Part shown: piece after piece, positions 1 through 13,158 of the stretch
How positions within the stretch are numbered: position 1 is the first letter of the stretch
Layout: every line of letters starts with the position of its first letter
Assembly (NCBI RefSeq): GCF_039537505.1
Contig: NZ_BAABAQ010000007.1
Span: 359,673 to 423,672, forward strand
Direction: 5' to 3'
Length of the DNA stretch: 64,000 nucleotides
Source of the DNA: Streptosporangium oxazolinicum
GTDB lineage: Bacteria > Actinomycetota > Actinomycetes > Streptosporangiales > Streptosporangiaceae
Translations under genes and position numbers: made by a program
Notes under the pieces: generated by a model
What the model was told of the DNA's origin: nothing
Databases searched by the model: none
What the model saw: only the letters and a program-made list of their open reading frames with translations

Positions 1-204
1 GAGGACTGCGGCGCCGGTGGCGGCTTCATGCTGAGCGTGTTCCTGCGCGACGGCGAGGACGTCTACCGGACGTACAACACCACCTCCCGCGGCGTGGACC
101 GGCTCGTCTTCGCCAACAGCATCCTCGACCTCACCCCGTACGGCAGGCAGGAGGACTGGGAGGATTCCCCGCCCGGCTGGCCGCAGCATCCCACGTACGG
201 GTAA
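1..204 (+). CDS. DUF899 family thioredoxin-like protein, C-terminal end (5' truncated)
   Basis: Only the last 67 codons are present; the reading frame is open from the first base to TAA at 202-204. The tail contains VFLRDGEDVYRTYNTTSRGVD followed by LDLTPYGRQEDWEDSPPGWP, the signature ending of DUF899 proteins, a thioredoxin-fold family of unknown biochemical role that is common in actinomycetes. The N-terminal region lies outside the window, so length and any redox cysteines cannot be judged. A hairpin terminator follows three bases after the stop, so this gene probably ends its transcript here. Family assignment rests on the conserved tail only. Confidence 0.75.
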   Translation, partial: EDCGAGGGFMLSVFLRDGEDVYRTYNTTSRGVDRLVFANSILDLTPYGRQEDWEDSPPGWPQHPTYG

Positions 205-206
205 AT

Positions 207-257
207 GAGCCGAGCGGACGCCCCGGGCCGGGATGTCGGGGTTTTTCCGCTCGGCTC
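207..257 (+). terminator. Rho-independent-type hairpin
   Basis: A perfect 12-bp inverted repeat, GAGCCGAGCGGA at 207-218 and TCCGCTCGGCTC at 246-257, encloses a G/C-rich loop with a short T run (242-246) on the 3' side. It sits between the convergent DUF899 and histidine kinase genes and could serve both. Confidence 0.7.
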
Positions 258-303
258 CTCGCGGGCGTGAGGATTCCGGGAAACCGCTGCCCCGTGGAGC
301 GCG

Positions 304-1674
304 CTATGAGGCTTCGGCCAGGGGCAGGCGTAGCTCGAAGCGGGCGCCACCGGCGGCCGATCGCCCGACCTCGACGCTCCCGCCGTGGGCGTGCACCACG
401 TCGCTGGTGATCGCCAGGCCGAGGCCGGTGCCGCCTCGGTCACGGCTGCGGGCCGCGTCCAGCCGGGTGAACCGCTCGAAGATCCTCTCTCGGTCGGGCC
501 CGGCGATCCCGGCGCCGTCGTCGGAGACGGCCAGCAGGGCGCTGTCACCCTCCCGGCACACCTCGACACGCACCGTGTGCTCGGCGTGTCGCTGGGCGTT
601 GTCCAGCAGGTTGGCCAGCGCCCGGCGAAGCTGATGATCCACGGCCAGCACGACGACCCCCTCCCGCAGTGCGAGCTCGGTGGGCAGCCGGTCCCGGACG
701 GTGCGTAGCCTCACCTCCGCGCGGACCATGGCGGCCACATCCACCCGCTCCCGCACCGCGGCCACCTCGGCGTCGACGCCGGCCAGATACAACAGGTCGG
801 TGATGATCTGCTGAAGCCGGGAGGTGTCGCCGAGCAGGTGATCGAGCAGGTGGTCCAGGTCGACGTCACCGGGGTGCAGCCGGGCCTCCTCCAGTTGCAG
901 GCGTAGCCCGGCCAGGGGGGTGCGCAGCTCGTGTGAGGCGTCGGTGACGAACTGCCGCCGTACCCTTACGGCCTGTTCCAGCCGGTCCAGCGTGCGGTTG
1001 GCGGTGCGGGCGAGCTTGGCGACCTCGTCGTCGCCGGACGGTTGCGGCACCCGGCCGCTCAGGTCCTGGAAGGTGATCTGGGCGAGCTGGCGGCGGATGG
1101 TGTCGACGGGCCGCAGCGTCTGGCCGCTCACCCTCCAGCTGACCCAGCCCACCAAGGCGATCAGCGCACCGGTCTGGAGCGCGACGGCGGCGGTGACGAA
1201 ACCGGTCGACTGGGTGCTGGGAGCGCGTCGGCCGGCGTAGACGACGGGAGACTCGGGCATCGCCTCGACGCGCAGGGCGGTCAGGCGCATGCAGCCGGGC
1301 TCGGGATCACCGCAGGTCTGCGCGTCCTGGATCGGCTCGTCGGGGGCGGGGTGGATCGTGCTCAGCGCGATCTTCCGCTGGGCGGCGGGGGAGGCGGCGA
1401 TGACGTGCCGGTCGGCCCCCACGACCTGCACCATGTCGACGCCCGGCACGACCGGCACGATGACGGAGGGAAGTTGCCCGGCGCGGATGAGCGCCGCCAC
1501 CGCGGTCACCTCCTGGCGGGTGTCGCTCCACGCCGAGTCGACGAACGTCTGCTCGATGAAGGTGGTCATGATCAGTGCCATGGGAACCAGCAGCAGGGCG
1601 GCGATCAGGACGGTCAGTAAGGTGATCCGCCCGCGGATCGACCCTGGGTAAAATCTGGATGCTGACCACCCCAT
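304..1674 (-). CDS. Two-component sensor histidine kinase, orphan
   Basis: The 456-aa membrane kinase has a first transmembrane helix at about residues 17-40, an extracytoplasmic sensor loop of about 120 residues containing two cysteines, a second helix at about 157-183, and a HAMP linker. The HisKA domain carries DASHELRTPLAG with phospho-acceptor His248. The HATPase domain shows the N box (ANLLDNAQRHA), G1 (DDGAGIAG), F box (FERFTRLD) and G2 (GGTGLGLAIT), so all catalytic motifs are intact. It resembles the EnvZ/MprB/BaeS-type kinases of actinomycetes. Such genes normally follow their response regulator directly, but no regulator lies upstream (365 bp to a divergent gene) or downstream (convergent DUF899 gene). 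The signal and partner cannot be inferred. Confidence 0.9.
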   Translation of the reverse strand: MGWSASRFYPGSIRGRITLLTVLIAALLLVPMALIMTTFIEQTFVDSAWSDTRQEVTAVAALIRAGQLPSVIVPVVPGVDMVQVVGADRHVIAASPAAQRKIALSTIHPAPDEPIQDAQTCGDPEPGCMRLTALRVEAMPESPVVYAGRRAPSTQSTGFVTAAVALQTGALIALVGWVSWRVSGQTLRPVDTIRRQLAQITFQDLSGRVPQPSGDDEVAKLARTANRTLDRLEQAVRVRRQFVTDASHELRTPLAGLRLQLEEARLHPGDVDLDHLLDHLLGDTSRLQQIITDLLYLAGVDAEVAAVRERVDVAAMVRAEVRLRTVRDRLPTELALREGVVVLAVDHQLRRALANLLDNAQRHAEHTVRVEVCREGDSALLAVSDDGAGIAGPDRERIFERFTRLDAARSRDRGGTGLGLAITSDVVHAHGGSVEVGRSAAGGARFELRLPLAEAS

Positions 1675-2039
1675 TCCCTCACGCTACGTGAACCGGTCAA
1701 ATGACCGCCACCGCCGCCGGCGTGCCCGGGGTGGGCCAGGATCATGACGCCGGGCTCGGGTGATGCCCCGCCGTGGTGATCACCGGAGAGAGGGCCGCGT
1801 ACGAGACAGGCGACGCCGTCGCGGATTCGTGCCGGTTCCGGCCGACTCGCCGATTGCGAAGATTCACCGGGGCGCATGTCACACCACCCCGACGGGTACG
1901 TTTGTGCGAGCCTCACAACTCCGGTCGCGAAAGACGCTCAGTCCCCGCTATTCCGGTAGCCGGGGGCGGCCGGAAGTATGTATCCCTGTGGGGGCGGGGA
2001 ACGGCCGCCGTGTTCACCGCCTTCGAAAGGGTTCGCTCA
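1675..2039. other. Intergenic region between divergent kinase and carboxylase genes
   Basis: This 365-bp spacer must hold both divergent promoters. The reading frame of the downstream carboxylase is open through much of it, but the codons before 2040 have no conserved content and a ribosome site (GAAAGGG, 2025-2031) sits just before the GTG at 2040. I see no clear operator, hairpin or small gene. Confidence 0.5.
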
Positions 2040-7529
<5,490 letters not shown>

Positions 7530-7538
7530 CCCGATCCC

Positions 7539-7581
7539 GAAGCCGGACACCCGCACCTTTCCCGGGCGGGCGTCCGGCTTC
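7539..7581 (+). terminator. Hairpin terminator of the carboxylase gene
   Basis: GAAGCCGGAC (7539-7548) pairs with GTCCGGCTTC (7572-7581), and the loop can form a second CCCGC/GCGGG pairing. It begins ten bases after the TGA of the carboxylase. Confidence 0.7.
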
Positions 7582-7904
7582 TCGCGTTCCCGAGGAAGCA
7601 AGCGGCGCCGGACCCGCACCGCGGCCGGTAGCCACTCCGCTACCCGCGCGCCCTATTCCTCGCTCATCCCGACGGTGGTCACTCTTACGGGGAGTTGCGT
7701 CAGTGACAGGCGTTTTTGAGAACACGCCGTCACTTGGCTGGCCGGACGAAATCGAGCGTGCCGAACCTGCGCTGTTCTTGGCTACCACCGTGACCGACCC
7801 CGCCCATACTCACCACAGGCCGGGCAGTTTGATCGCGTGGTGGGCACTTCGTGCCGGACGGACATCGGGACCGGGCATGCGGCGTGGGGTGCTGCCGCCC
7901 GCTC
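7582..7904. other. Intergenic region, no supported gene
   Basis: A bulged inverted repeat (GTGACAGGCG near 7702 against CGCCGTCAC near 7726) and a 77-codon plus-strand frame starting at GTG 7703 are present. The frame runs into the convergent hydrolase gene, lacks a recognisable product and has no convincing ribosome site, so I do not call it. Confidence 0.4.
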
Positions 7905-8987
7905 CTAGCAGAAGCGCGTCTCGAGGAGTTCGGTGAAGGTCCCCAGGAAGTCGTTCCAGTCGCCGTTCAGGTTGCTCACCAGCGTACGGGTGCCCTGGCG
8001 GTCGCCCATCGCGTACGACATCGAGCCCTGGATGAAGCCGCCGCCGCCCCAGACCGTGACCCCGCACGGGAGCCTCTGGGAGTAGACGCCGAGGCCGTAC
8101 CCGGTGTCCGGGACCCAGTCCGAGCCCTCCGTCGAGACGGTGGTGAACATCTCCTCCTGCTGGGCGGGCGGCAGGAGGCGACCGCCCAGCAGGGCGCTGA
8201 GGAACCGGTGCAGGTCCGAGGTCGTCGAGATCATGCCACCGGCGGCCCCCGCCCAGCTCACGTCCATCTCGGTCACGTCGTGGATGTTCGCGCCGGGGCC
8301 GGTCTCGCCCAGCGTGGAGTAGTGGCGGGCGTGCGGGCCGCGGATCGTCGTCTCCTCGGTGCCCGGCAGGTAGGTTCCCCCCAGGTGGAGCGGGCGGGCG
8401 ATGCGGTGTTCGATCGCCTCCGCGAGGGGCGCGCCGGTCGCACGCTCGACGATCATTCCCGCGAGGTTGTAGTTGACCTTGGAGTAGATGAAGCGCGTCC
8501 CCGGCTCCTCGGGGCGCGGGGGCTCCTGGCCGAGGATGGCGTCGGGGAGTCCGCTGGTGTGGTTGAGCAGTCGCCTGATGGTGATCGCGGTGCCGTCCGC
8601 GCCGAGATGCTCCTCAACCACGCCGGGCAGCCACGTCGCCACCGTGTCGTCCAGGGCGAGCCGTCCTTCGGCCGCCAGTTGCAGGACCACCGTGCCGGTG
8701 AACGCCTTGGTGAGGCTTCCGATGCGGAAGTGCTCACCCGGGTGGCGCTTGCGGCCGGTCGTCATGTCGGCCACCCCCGCCGTGCCGAACCACGGTTTCG
8801 TACGGGCGTCCCTGAGTTCGGCGACCATGCCGGGGCCACCGCCGCCTGCCACGGCCTGGTCGAGTACCCGCTGGATCTCACGGTGGCCCCGGTCGCGGTC
8901 GGCCGCGGAGGCGGGGTTCATCATGGCGGTCCCCGTCACGGTCAGGACGGCGACGAGCAGGCCCGCGCGGGCATGGAACATGGACAC
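7905..8987 (-). CDS. Secreted serine hydrolase, beta-lactamase / DD-peptidase family (class C-like fold)
   Basis: The 360-aa protein starts with a signal peptide (hydrophobic core at about residues 8-22, likely cleavage after ASA at 26-28). The catalytic SxxK motif is present as Ser91-Leu-Thr-Lys94, followed by the family's LLNHTSGLPD segment. The second motif, usually Tyr-x-Asn, reads Tyr168-Ser-Lys170. The third, usually His-Thr-Gly before a xxGY/S segment, reads Gly-Gly-Gly at 314-317 (WGGGGFIQG). The nucleophile and general base survive, but two secondary motifs are altered, so esterase or amidase activity on an unusual substrate, or weakened activity, is possible. It stands alone between a convergent intergenic region and the Clp-N pair. 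Family membership is secure; substrate is unknown. Confidence 0.85.
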   Translation of the reverse strand: MSMFHARAGLLVAVLTVTGTAMMNPASAADRDRGHREIQRVLDQAVAGGGGPGMVAELRDARTKPWFGTAGVADMTTGRKRHPGEHFRIGSLTKAFTGTVVLQLAAEGRLALDDTVATWLPGVVEEHLGADGTAITIRRLLNHTSGLPDAILGQEPPRPEEPGTRFIYSKVNYNLAGMIVERATGAPLAEAIEHRIARPLHLGGTYLPGTEETTIRGPHARHYSTLGETGPGANIHDVTEMDVSWAGAAGGMISTTSDLHRFLSALLGGRLLPPAQQEEMFTTVSTEGSDWVPDTGYGLGVYSQRLPCGVTVWGGGGFIQGSMSYAMGDRQGTRTLVSNLNGDWNDFLGTFTELLETRFC

Positions 8988-9216
8988 GTTGTCTCCTTGG
9001 GCATGGAAGAAAGACCGGAGGGCGGAGGGGGTGGGGTCAGGCAGGGCCGTGCCGACAGGAGGGGAGGCCGCGGAAGGCGGTGCCGGGCGATCCGCTCGGA
9101 TGGGCGTACCCGGCGGATGTGGGGGAGTGGGGCGTGGCCGGTGGAGCCCGCCGTCCGATGTGCTCGTGAGCCGGGCGCGGACCGCCTCCGAGCCGGGGGA
9201 GGGGCCGGTGTGGTCG

Positions 9217-9717
9217 CTACCCGATGTCGTCGTTCGCGACGATGTCCCGGACGCGGGTCAGCAGGTCGGTACGGTCGACACCGGCCAGAGCCAGGGCGCG
9301 TGGCACCGTGCCGACCTCGGCCAGCAGGATTCCGAGCAGCACGTGCGCCGGTCGCAGGTCCTTCTTGCGGGAGACCAGGGCGAAGCCACGATCGAGGGCG
9401 AGCTTGCCCGTCGCGCCCATGGTGGGCGGGCGCCTGAGCGTGGCGCTCGACAGGGGGATGCCGAAGGAGGCGCGCGACACCCCGACCGTGCTCAGGCTGT
9501 GGTCGAACTCCCGGTCGAGGGCGGCCCGGACCGCCTGGTGGTCGAGACCGGCGGAGGCCAGGACGCGCTGCGGGGCGGTGCCCTCCTGGGCCGTGACGGC
9601 CAGCAGGAGGTGCTGCGCCTCGACCGTGGCCGATCCGTGCCGCTGCGCCTCGACCGCTCCCTCCGTGATGATCGTATGGAGGTATCTGTCGAACGTGCTC
9701 ATGGTGAACATGCTCAT
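9217..9717 (-). CDS. Clp N-terminal (double Clp-N repeat) domain protein
   Basis: The 166-aa protein consists of two Clp-N repeats, the first at about residues 10-75 (AQRHGSATVEAQHLLLAV) and the second at about 90-160 (LRPAHVLLGILL). There is no AAA+ ATPase module. In ClpC/ClpA these repeats bind substrates and adaptors; free-standing copies are widespread in actinomycetes and probably act as adaptors or decoys for Clp proteases. Its ATG overlaps the stop of the upstream HTH gene (ATGA), so translation is coupled. An internal ATG five codons in is an alternative start. Stress-related proteostasis is inferred from the family. Confidence 0.85.
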   Translation of the reverse strand: MSMFTMSTFDRYLHTIITEGAVEAQRHGSATVEAQHLLLAVTAQEGTAPQRVLASAGLDHQAVRAALDREFDHSLSTVGVSRASFGIPLSSATLRRPPTMGATGKLALDRGFALVSRKKDLRPAHVLLGILLAEVGTVPRALALAGVDRTDLLTRVRDIVANDDIG

Positions 9718-9950
9718 GGTGAACGTCTCCTCAGCTTGACGCCCGCGGCGATGAGCCGCTCGGCGTGCTTCCTGTGCACCGCTTGACGGGTCACGCCGAG
9801 CGCTTCGGCGACCTGCGGCCAGCTCCAGCCCGTGCGCATCGCCCGCTCGACGGCGGCGTTCTCCAACTGGTCGGCCAGGCGCCGCAGCGCCACCACGGCC
9901 GCCAGCGCGTCGGCGGGGTCCTGGGGCTCGGGGATATCACTGACCGGCAT
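9714..9950 (-). CDS. Small helix-turn-helix regulator paired with the Clp-N protein
   Basis: The 78-aa protein has an acidic N terminus, a short helical segment (ALAAVVALRRLADQLE) and a C-terminal HTH, WSWPQVAEALGVTRQAVHRKHAERL. The HTH resembles those in small actinobacterial regulators that occur next to Clp-N genes. It is the first gene of a two-gene minus-strand operon. A 47-bp palindrome begins two bases upstream of its ATG, so autoregulation is likely. No ligand domain is present; how it senses its signal is unknown, and the Clp-N partner may contribute. Confidence 0.8.
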   Translation of the reverse strand: MPVSDIPEPQDPADALAAVVALRRLADQLENAAVERAMRTGWSWPQVAEALGVTRQAVHRKHAERLIAAGVKLRRRSP

Positions 9951-9952
9951 GT

Positions 9953-9999
9953 AAGCAACATTAATTGACTAATCTGAAGTTAGTCAACATGTGTTGCTT
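9953..9999. promoter_or_regulatory. Nested 47-bp palindrome, likely operator of the HTH/Clp-N operon
   Basis: Two perfect inverted repeats share one centre at 9976. The outer arms are AAGCAACA (9953-9960) and TGTTGCTT (9992-9999); the inner arms are TTGACTAA (9965-9972) and TTAGTCAA (9980-9987). The site is AT-rich against a GC-rich background and lies directly upstream of the HTH start codon. The inner arm contains a TTGACT element that could be a -35 box, so a bound regulator would occlude the promoter. Confidence 0.7.
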
Positions 10000-10254
10000 A
10001 GGGGAGGGTTTTCCAGGTTTGGCGGAGGCGGTCACTTCGGACTTCCGGCTACGGCTTGAGCCGCTCACCGCCGAGGAGGCCGCGACCGGCGGGCTGAAAT
10101 GACGGATGCTCTTTTGTACTGCGATGATCGCTGTTGGGTGGATAAGATCGCTTCCTGGTAGGTACGGCCGGACGGTGGGCAGGCAACCGGTCAACGAGCC
10201 AAATCGTCGTCCGGGCAGCCGGTCTCTCGGCGACGGCGGAGGGAGCCGGCTCCG
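10000..10254. other. Spacer ahead of the type VII substrate genes
   Basis: A plus-strand open stretch ending at TGA 10100-10102 (ending RLEPLTAEEAATGGLK) looks like the C terminus of a lost gene, but it has no start or upstream body and is not called. The promoter of the downstream pair should lie here; I cannot place it. CGGAGGGAG near 10236 is the ribosome site for the GTG at 10255. Confidence 0.3.
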
Positions 10255-10563
10255 GTGGGAGAACTCGACCTGAACCGCGAGGCGCTGACCAGGCTGCGCG
10301 TCGCGGTGAACACCGAGGGGAGAAAGCTCGCCGGTGTCGGCGACGACTTCCCGGCCGCGAGCGGCGCGAGTCCGTCGATCTTCGGGACCCTGGCCGGTGC
10401 CCAGGAACTGGCCGACGCGATCGGCCGGGTCGAAGGGCACGCCGACAGAGAGCTCGGCACGGTGAAGAGCCGTCTCGACGGCGTCGAACGTGCCCTCGAC
10501 ACCATCGAGGACAACGTGACCGCGGCCGAGCGGGACACCGGGAACCACCTTCCCGCCATATGA
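10255..10563 (+). CDS. EspC/WXG100-like small helical protein, likely type VII secretion substrate
   Basis: The 102-aa, mostly helical, cysteine-free protein has the size and pattern of EspC/WXG100-like ESX partners: two amphipathic helices (about residues 5-24 and 45-95) separated by a turn around Pro33-Ser41. The GTG start at 10255 follows CGGAGGGAG. Its stop overlaps the ATG of the WXG-NlpC/P60 gene (ATGA), the arrangement expected for a co-folded secretion pair. No ESX machinery (EccC/EccD/MycP) is nearby, so export would use a system encoded elsewhere. Assignment rests on size, helicity and context rather than a strong motif. Confidence 0.6.
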   Translation: MGELDLNREALTRLRVAVNTEGRKLAGVGDDFPAASGASPSIFGTLAGAQELADAIGRVEGHADRELGTVKSRLDGVERALDTIEDNVTAAERDTGNHLPAI

Positions 10564-11681
10564 CCGACATGGATGCCGTGGCGGCACTGCCCGGGGGACA
10601 GGCCCTGGCCGCGCTGGCGAAGAGGACGGACGGGGACCCGGCCGCGATCCGGGCGATCGCCACCCGGTGGCGCAAGGCGGTCAGCTCGTCCGGCGAGCCG
10701 TTCACGCTCCTGAACAAGGCGGTCAACCAGGTGGACACCGCCTGGAGGGGTGCCTCCGCCGACGCCTTCGTGGCGTACATGCGGCGATACAACAGCACGG
10801 GCGCCTCCCTGCGCGACGCGCTGGGCGACTGCGCGGGCTCTCTGGACACCGCCGCCGGTGCCGTCGAGACGGCGAAGTCGAACGCCGAACGCGTCTGCGG
10901 TGACCTGCTGTCCTGGGTGGCGGAGTACCGGCGTGCCAACCCGCACGCCACCGAGGAGCAGCTCAGGCGGGGCATCGGCCGACAGGTCGAGATGGCGGTG
11001 TCCCTCCTGCAGGGGTACGTCGACTCGGCCGAGACCGCGCTGTCCACCGCGCGGGGCGAGCTCGACAAGCACCTCGGCGACGCCCTGGTGTTCTCCGCCA
11101 TCCCCGCCGCGGGCGACCAGGGCTTCGTCCCCGGCCCCGGGCACACCACCGGGTGGGTGCCGGTGCCCGAGGAGGAGTTGCGCACCACCACGCTCGCCGG
11201 TACGGAACCCGGTTCACCGGGCGGCGGCGGCAACGGCGGCAACGGCGGTGGCGGGGGACAGGGCGGCGACGCCGGTGGTTCAGGCGGAGGTGGCGGGGGA
11301 GGCCGGGCGATCCCGTACACGGTCACCGGCGACGGTACCGGAGCCGACGTCGTGGCCGCCGCGAGGAGCCACATCGGCAAACCTTACGTCTGGGGCGCCG
11401 ACGGGCCCGACGCGTTCGACTGCAGCGGTCTGGTGCACGTCTCGCTGAACGAGGCGGGAATCAAGATCGGAGACAACACCGCCGCCGGGTACCAGGCGAG
11501 CGGCCAGCCGATCACCGGTCCGCCGAGGCCGGGGGACATCGTCTTCTTCGGCGATCCGGCGACCCACTGCGCCGTCTACATGGGCGACGGCAAGATGATC
11601 GCCGCCCCGCGGACGGGCGACCACGTCAGGATCCAGCCGGTGGCCGGCGCGCAGCCCATCACCTACCGGCGCTTCACATGA
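10560..11681 (+). CDS. WXG100-NlpC/P60 fusion: type VII-exported peptidoglycan endopeptidase
   Basis: The 373-aa protein has an N-terminal WXG100-type helical hairpin with the turn AWRGASADAF at about residues 60-70, a further helical segment to about 185, and a glycine-rich linker at about 220-247. The C-terminal NlpC/P60 domain contains the catalytic cysteine in FDCSGL (Cys288) and His336 in ATHCAVYMGDG. There is no Sec signal peptide, consistent with ESX export. NlpC/P60 enzymes cut D-Glu-to-diamino-acid bonds in peptidoglycan stem peptides; the exported enzyme could remodel the cell's own wall or act as an ESX toxin. No obvious immunity gene adjoins it. It is translationally coupled to the small EspC-like gene. 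Confidence 0.85.
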   Translation: MTDMDAVAALPGGQALAALAKRTDGDPAAIRAIATRWRKAVSSSGEPFTLLNKAVNQVDTAWRGASADAFVAYMRRYNSTGASLRDALGDCAGSLDTAAGAVETAKSNAERVCGDLLSWVAEYRRANPHATEEQLRRGIGRQVEMAVSLLQGYVDSAETALSTARGELDKHLGDALVFSAIPAAGDQGFVPGPGHTTGWVPVPEEELRTTTLAGTEPGSPGGGGNGGNGGGGGQGGDAGGSGGGGGGGRAIPYTVTGDGTGADVVAAARSHIGKPYVWGADGPDAFDCSGLVHVSLNEAGIKIGDNTAAGYQASGQPITGPPRPGDIVFFGDPATHCAVYMGDGKMIAAPRTGDHVRIQPVAGAQPITYRRFT

Positions 11682-11793
11682 GCGTCCATACGAGGTCCGC
11701 ACGGCGATGACCGCCGTTGCGGGGCGCCTCGGGATCTTGAAGGTCTCGGTGCCGCGTGTCATGCGAGGTGGTGTTCGCTCCTAAGCTCGGGGT

Positions 11794-12414
11794 GTGGCGA
11801 AATACTTCGATGTGCATCCGGACACTCCCCAACCCCGGCTGATCGGCCAGGTGGTCGAGATTCTGCGTACGGACGGGCTGATCGCGTATCCAACGGACTC
11901 GGGCTACGCGCTGGGGTGTCGGCTGGGAAACAAGGAAGGCATCGACCGGATCAGAGAGATCCGCGACCTCGGCAGTGATCATCACTTCACCCTGGTCTGT
12001 AGAGACTTTGCCCAGTTTGGGCAGTTCGTGCATGTGAGCAATGCGCTGTTCCGCTCGGTCAAGGCGGCGACCCCCGGCGGCTACACCTTCATCCTGCCCG
12101 CGACCAAGGAGGTGCCGCGGCGGTTGCTGCACCCCCGGAAGAAGACGGTCGGTGTCCGGATCCCCGACCATGTCGTCACACAGGCGCTGCTGGCCGAGCT
12201 CGGCGAACCGCTGGTGTCGAGCACCCTGCTACTGCCCGACGAGGCCGAGCCCCTGACGCAGGGCTGGGAGATCAAGGAGAGGCTCGATCACGTGGTGGAC
12301 GCCGTCATCGACGCCGGTGAGTGCGGCGCCGTCCCGACGACGGTCGTCGACTTCTCGCAGGACGAGCCCGAGATTCTCCGCCGGGGCACCGGAGACCCGT
12401 CCCTCTTCGAGTAG
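11794..12414 (+). CDS. yciO: YciO/YrdC-family protein (Sua5-like fold)
   Basis: This 206-aa protein has the same length as E. coli YciO and aligns with it throughout: the N terminus HPDTPQPRLIGQVVEILRTDG, YPTDSGYALGC, PGGYTFILPATKEVPRRLL and KTVGVRIPDH. YrdC/Sua5 enzymes make threonylcarbamoyl-AMP for tRNA t6A; YciO is a paralog whose physiological role is less certain. The GTG start at 11794 gives the full N terminus expected for the family. It is monocistronic, followed by a strong terminator. Confidence 0.88.
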   Translation: MAKYFDVHPDTPQPRLIGQVVEILRTDGLIAYPTDSGYALGCRLGNKEGIDRIREIRDLGSDHHFTLVCRDFAQFGQFVHVSNALFRSVKAATPGGYTFILPATKEVPRRLLHPRKKTVGVRIPDHVVTQALLAELGEPLVSSTLLLPDEAEPLTQGWEIKERLDHVVDAVIDAGECGAVPTTVVDFSQDEPEILRRGTGDPSLFE

Positions 12415-12486
12415 GGGCACGGCGGCTCGCGGGAGTCAGTCGGCGTGTCCGTGCGGGTCCCACCCCGGGACGCGGTCACCGCGAAG

Positions 12487-12531
12487 GGCCCGGTCCGGAC
12501 CATCTGGCCGATCGGCGGTCCGGACCGGGCC
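12487..12531 (+). terminator. Strong hairpin terminator after yciO
   Basis: A perfect 15-bp inverted repeat, GGCCCGGTCCGGACC (12487-12501) and GGTCCGGACCGGGCC (12517-12531), encloses a 15-nt loop and is followed by an A/T-rich stretch. Confidence 0.8.
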
Positions 12532-12601
12532 GCGAAATAAATCTACATTGTAAAGGCGCCCGACCAGATTCAAGATCATTTAAACGCAAACCACAAAACC
12601 A

Positions 12602-12694
12602 TCACCTACGAGCAACACCGTCGGTCTTCTCGATGTCGATCACGCCGTCGCCGGTGATCGGTGCCGTTCGCCCGGTGTGGTTGGTGACACGCAT
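12602..12694 (-). CDS. Possible 30-aa peptide of unknown function
   Basis: A short frame, ATG 12694 to TGA 12602, is preceded by a good ribosome site (GGAGAGG six bases upstream). It encodes MRVTNHTGRTAPITGDG followed by a short acidic-basic tail (DIEKTDGVARR). There is no signal peptide, cysteine or recognised leader-peptide motif. The sequence beyond it (12532-12600) is unusually AT-rich. It could be a genuine small protein, a leader peptide, or the 5' remnant of a deleted gene. Confidence 0.3.
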   Translation of the reverse strand: MRVTNHTGRTAPITGDGVIDIEKTDGVARR

Positions 12695-12929
12695 GGGTTC
12701 CTCTCCGTCGTGAGCTTCGTGGCTTCGTCATTGGTTCGCCAGGCCGATTCAACGGGGCCCGGGAGGGGACTGGGCTCACAGCCCAAACTTCCGGGGGTGA
12801 TGGGGCTCAGCGCGAGGTGCGGGGGATCTTCAGGGCCGGTCACGGCTCCGGTGGGTCGCCCGGCCGGTCATGTCGATCGTCACGGCTTCCGCAGGGTTTT
12901 CGCAGGCGCGGCGAAGCCGAGGTCTGCTT

Positions 12930-13115
12930 TGTCGTTGATGGTGGTTGTGCGAGCATGGTTGGCGTAGGCGACGGCGGACTGAGGAAGCCGGTGTGAATCC
13001 GGCGCGGTCCCGCCACTGTGATCGGCGAGCGAATCCCGACGAAGCCACTGCCCGGATAACGGGTGGGAAGGCCGGGAGGAGCGTTGACCCGAGAGCCAGG
13101 AGACTCACGCGGTCG
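12930..13115 (+). promoter_or_regulatory. Cobalamin (B12) riboswitch
   Basis: The conserved core is present in order: GGAAGCCGGTGTGAATCCGG at 12983-13002, then GCGGTCCCGCCACTGTGA at 13003-13020 running on, GCCACTG near 13043, GGGAAGGC near 13066, and the B12 box GAGCCAGGAGAC at 13093-13104. It ends about 50 nt before the start of the FhuF-like gene on the same strand. No obvious intrinsic terminator follows, so control by ribosome-site masking is more likely. Outer boundaries are approximate. Confidence 0.93.
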
Positions 13116-13158
13116 CCTCCTCGCAGAAATTGGGGCGGATCTCCCCAAGGGAGGAACG

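Noticed and set aside
7703..7936. 77-codon plus-strand frame between carboxylase and serine hydrolase
   Set aside because: No recognised product, weak start context, and it overlaps the 3' end of the hydrolase gene.
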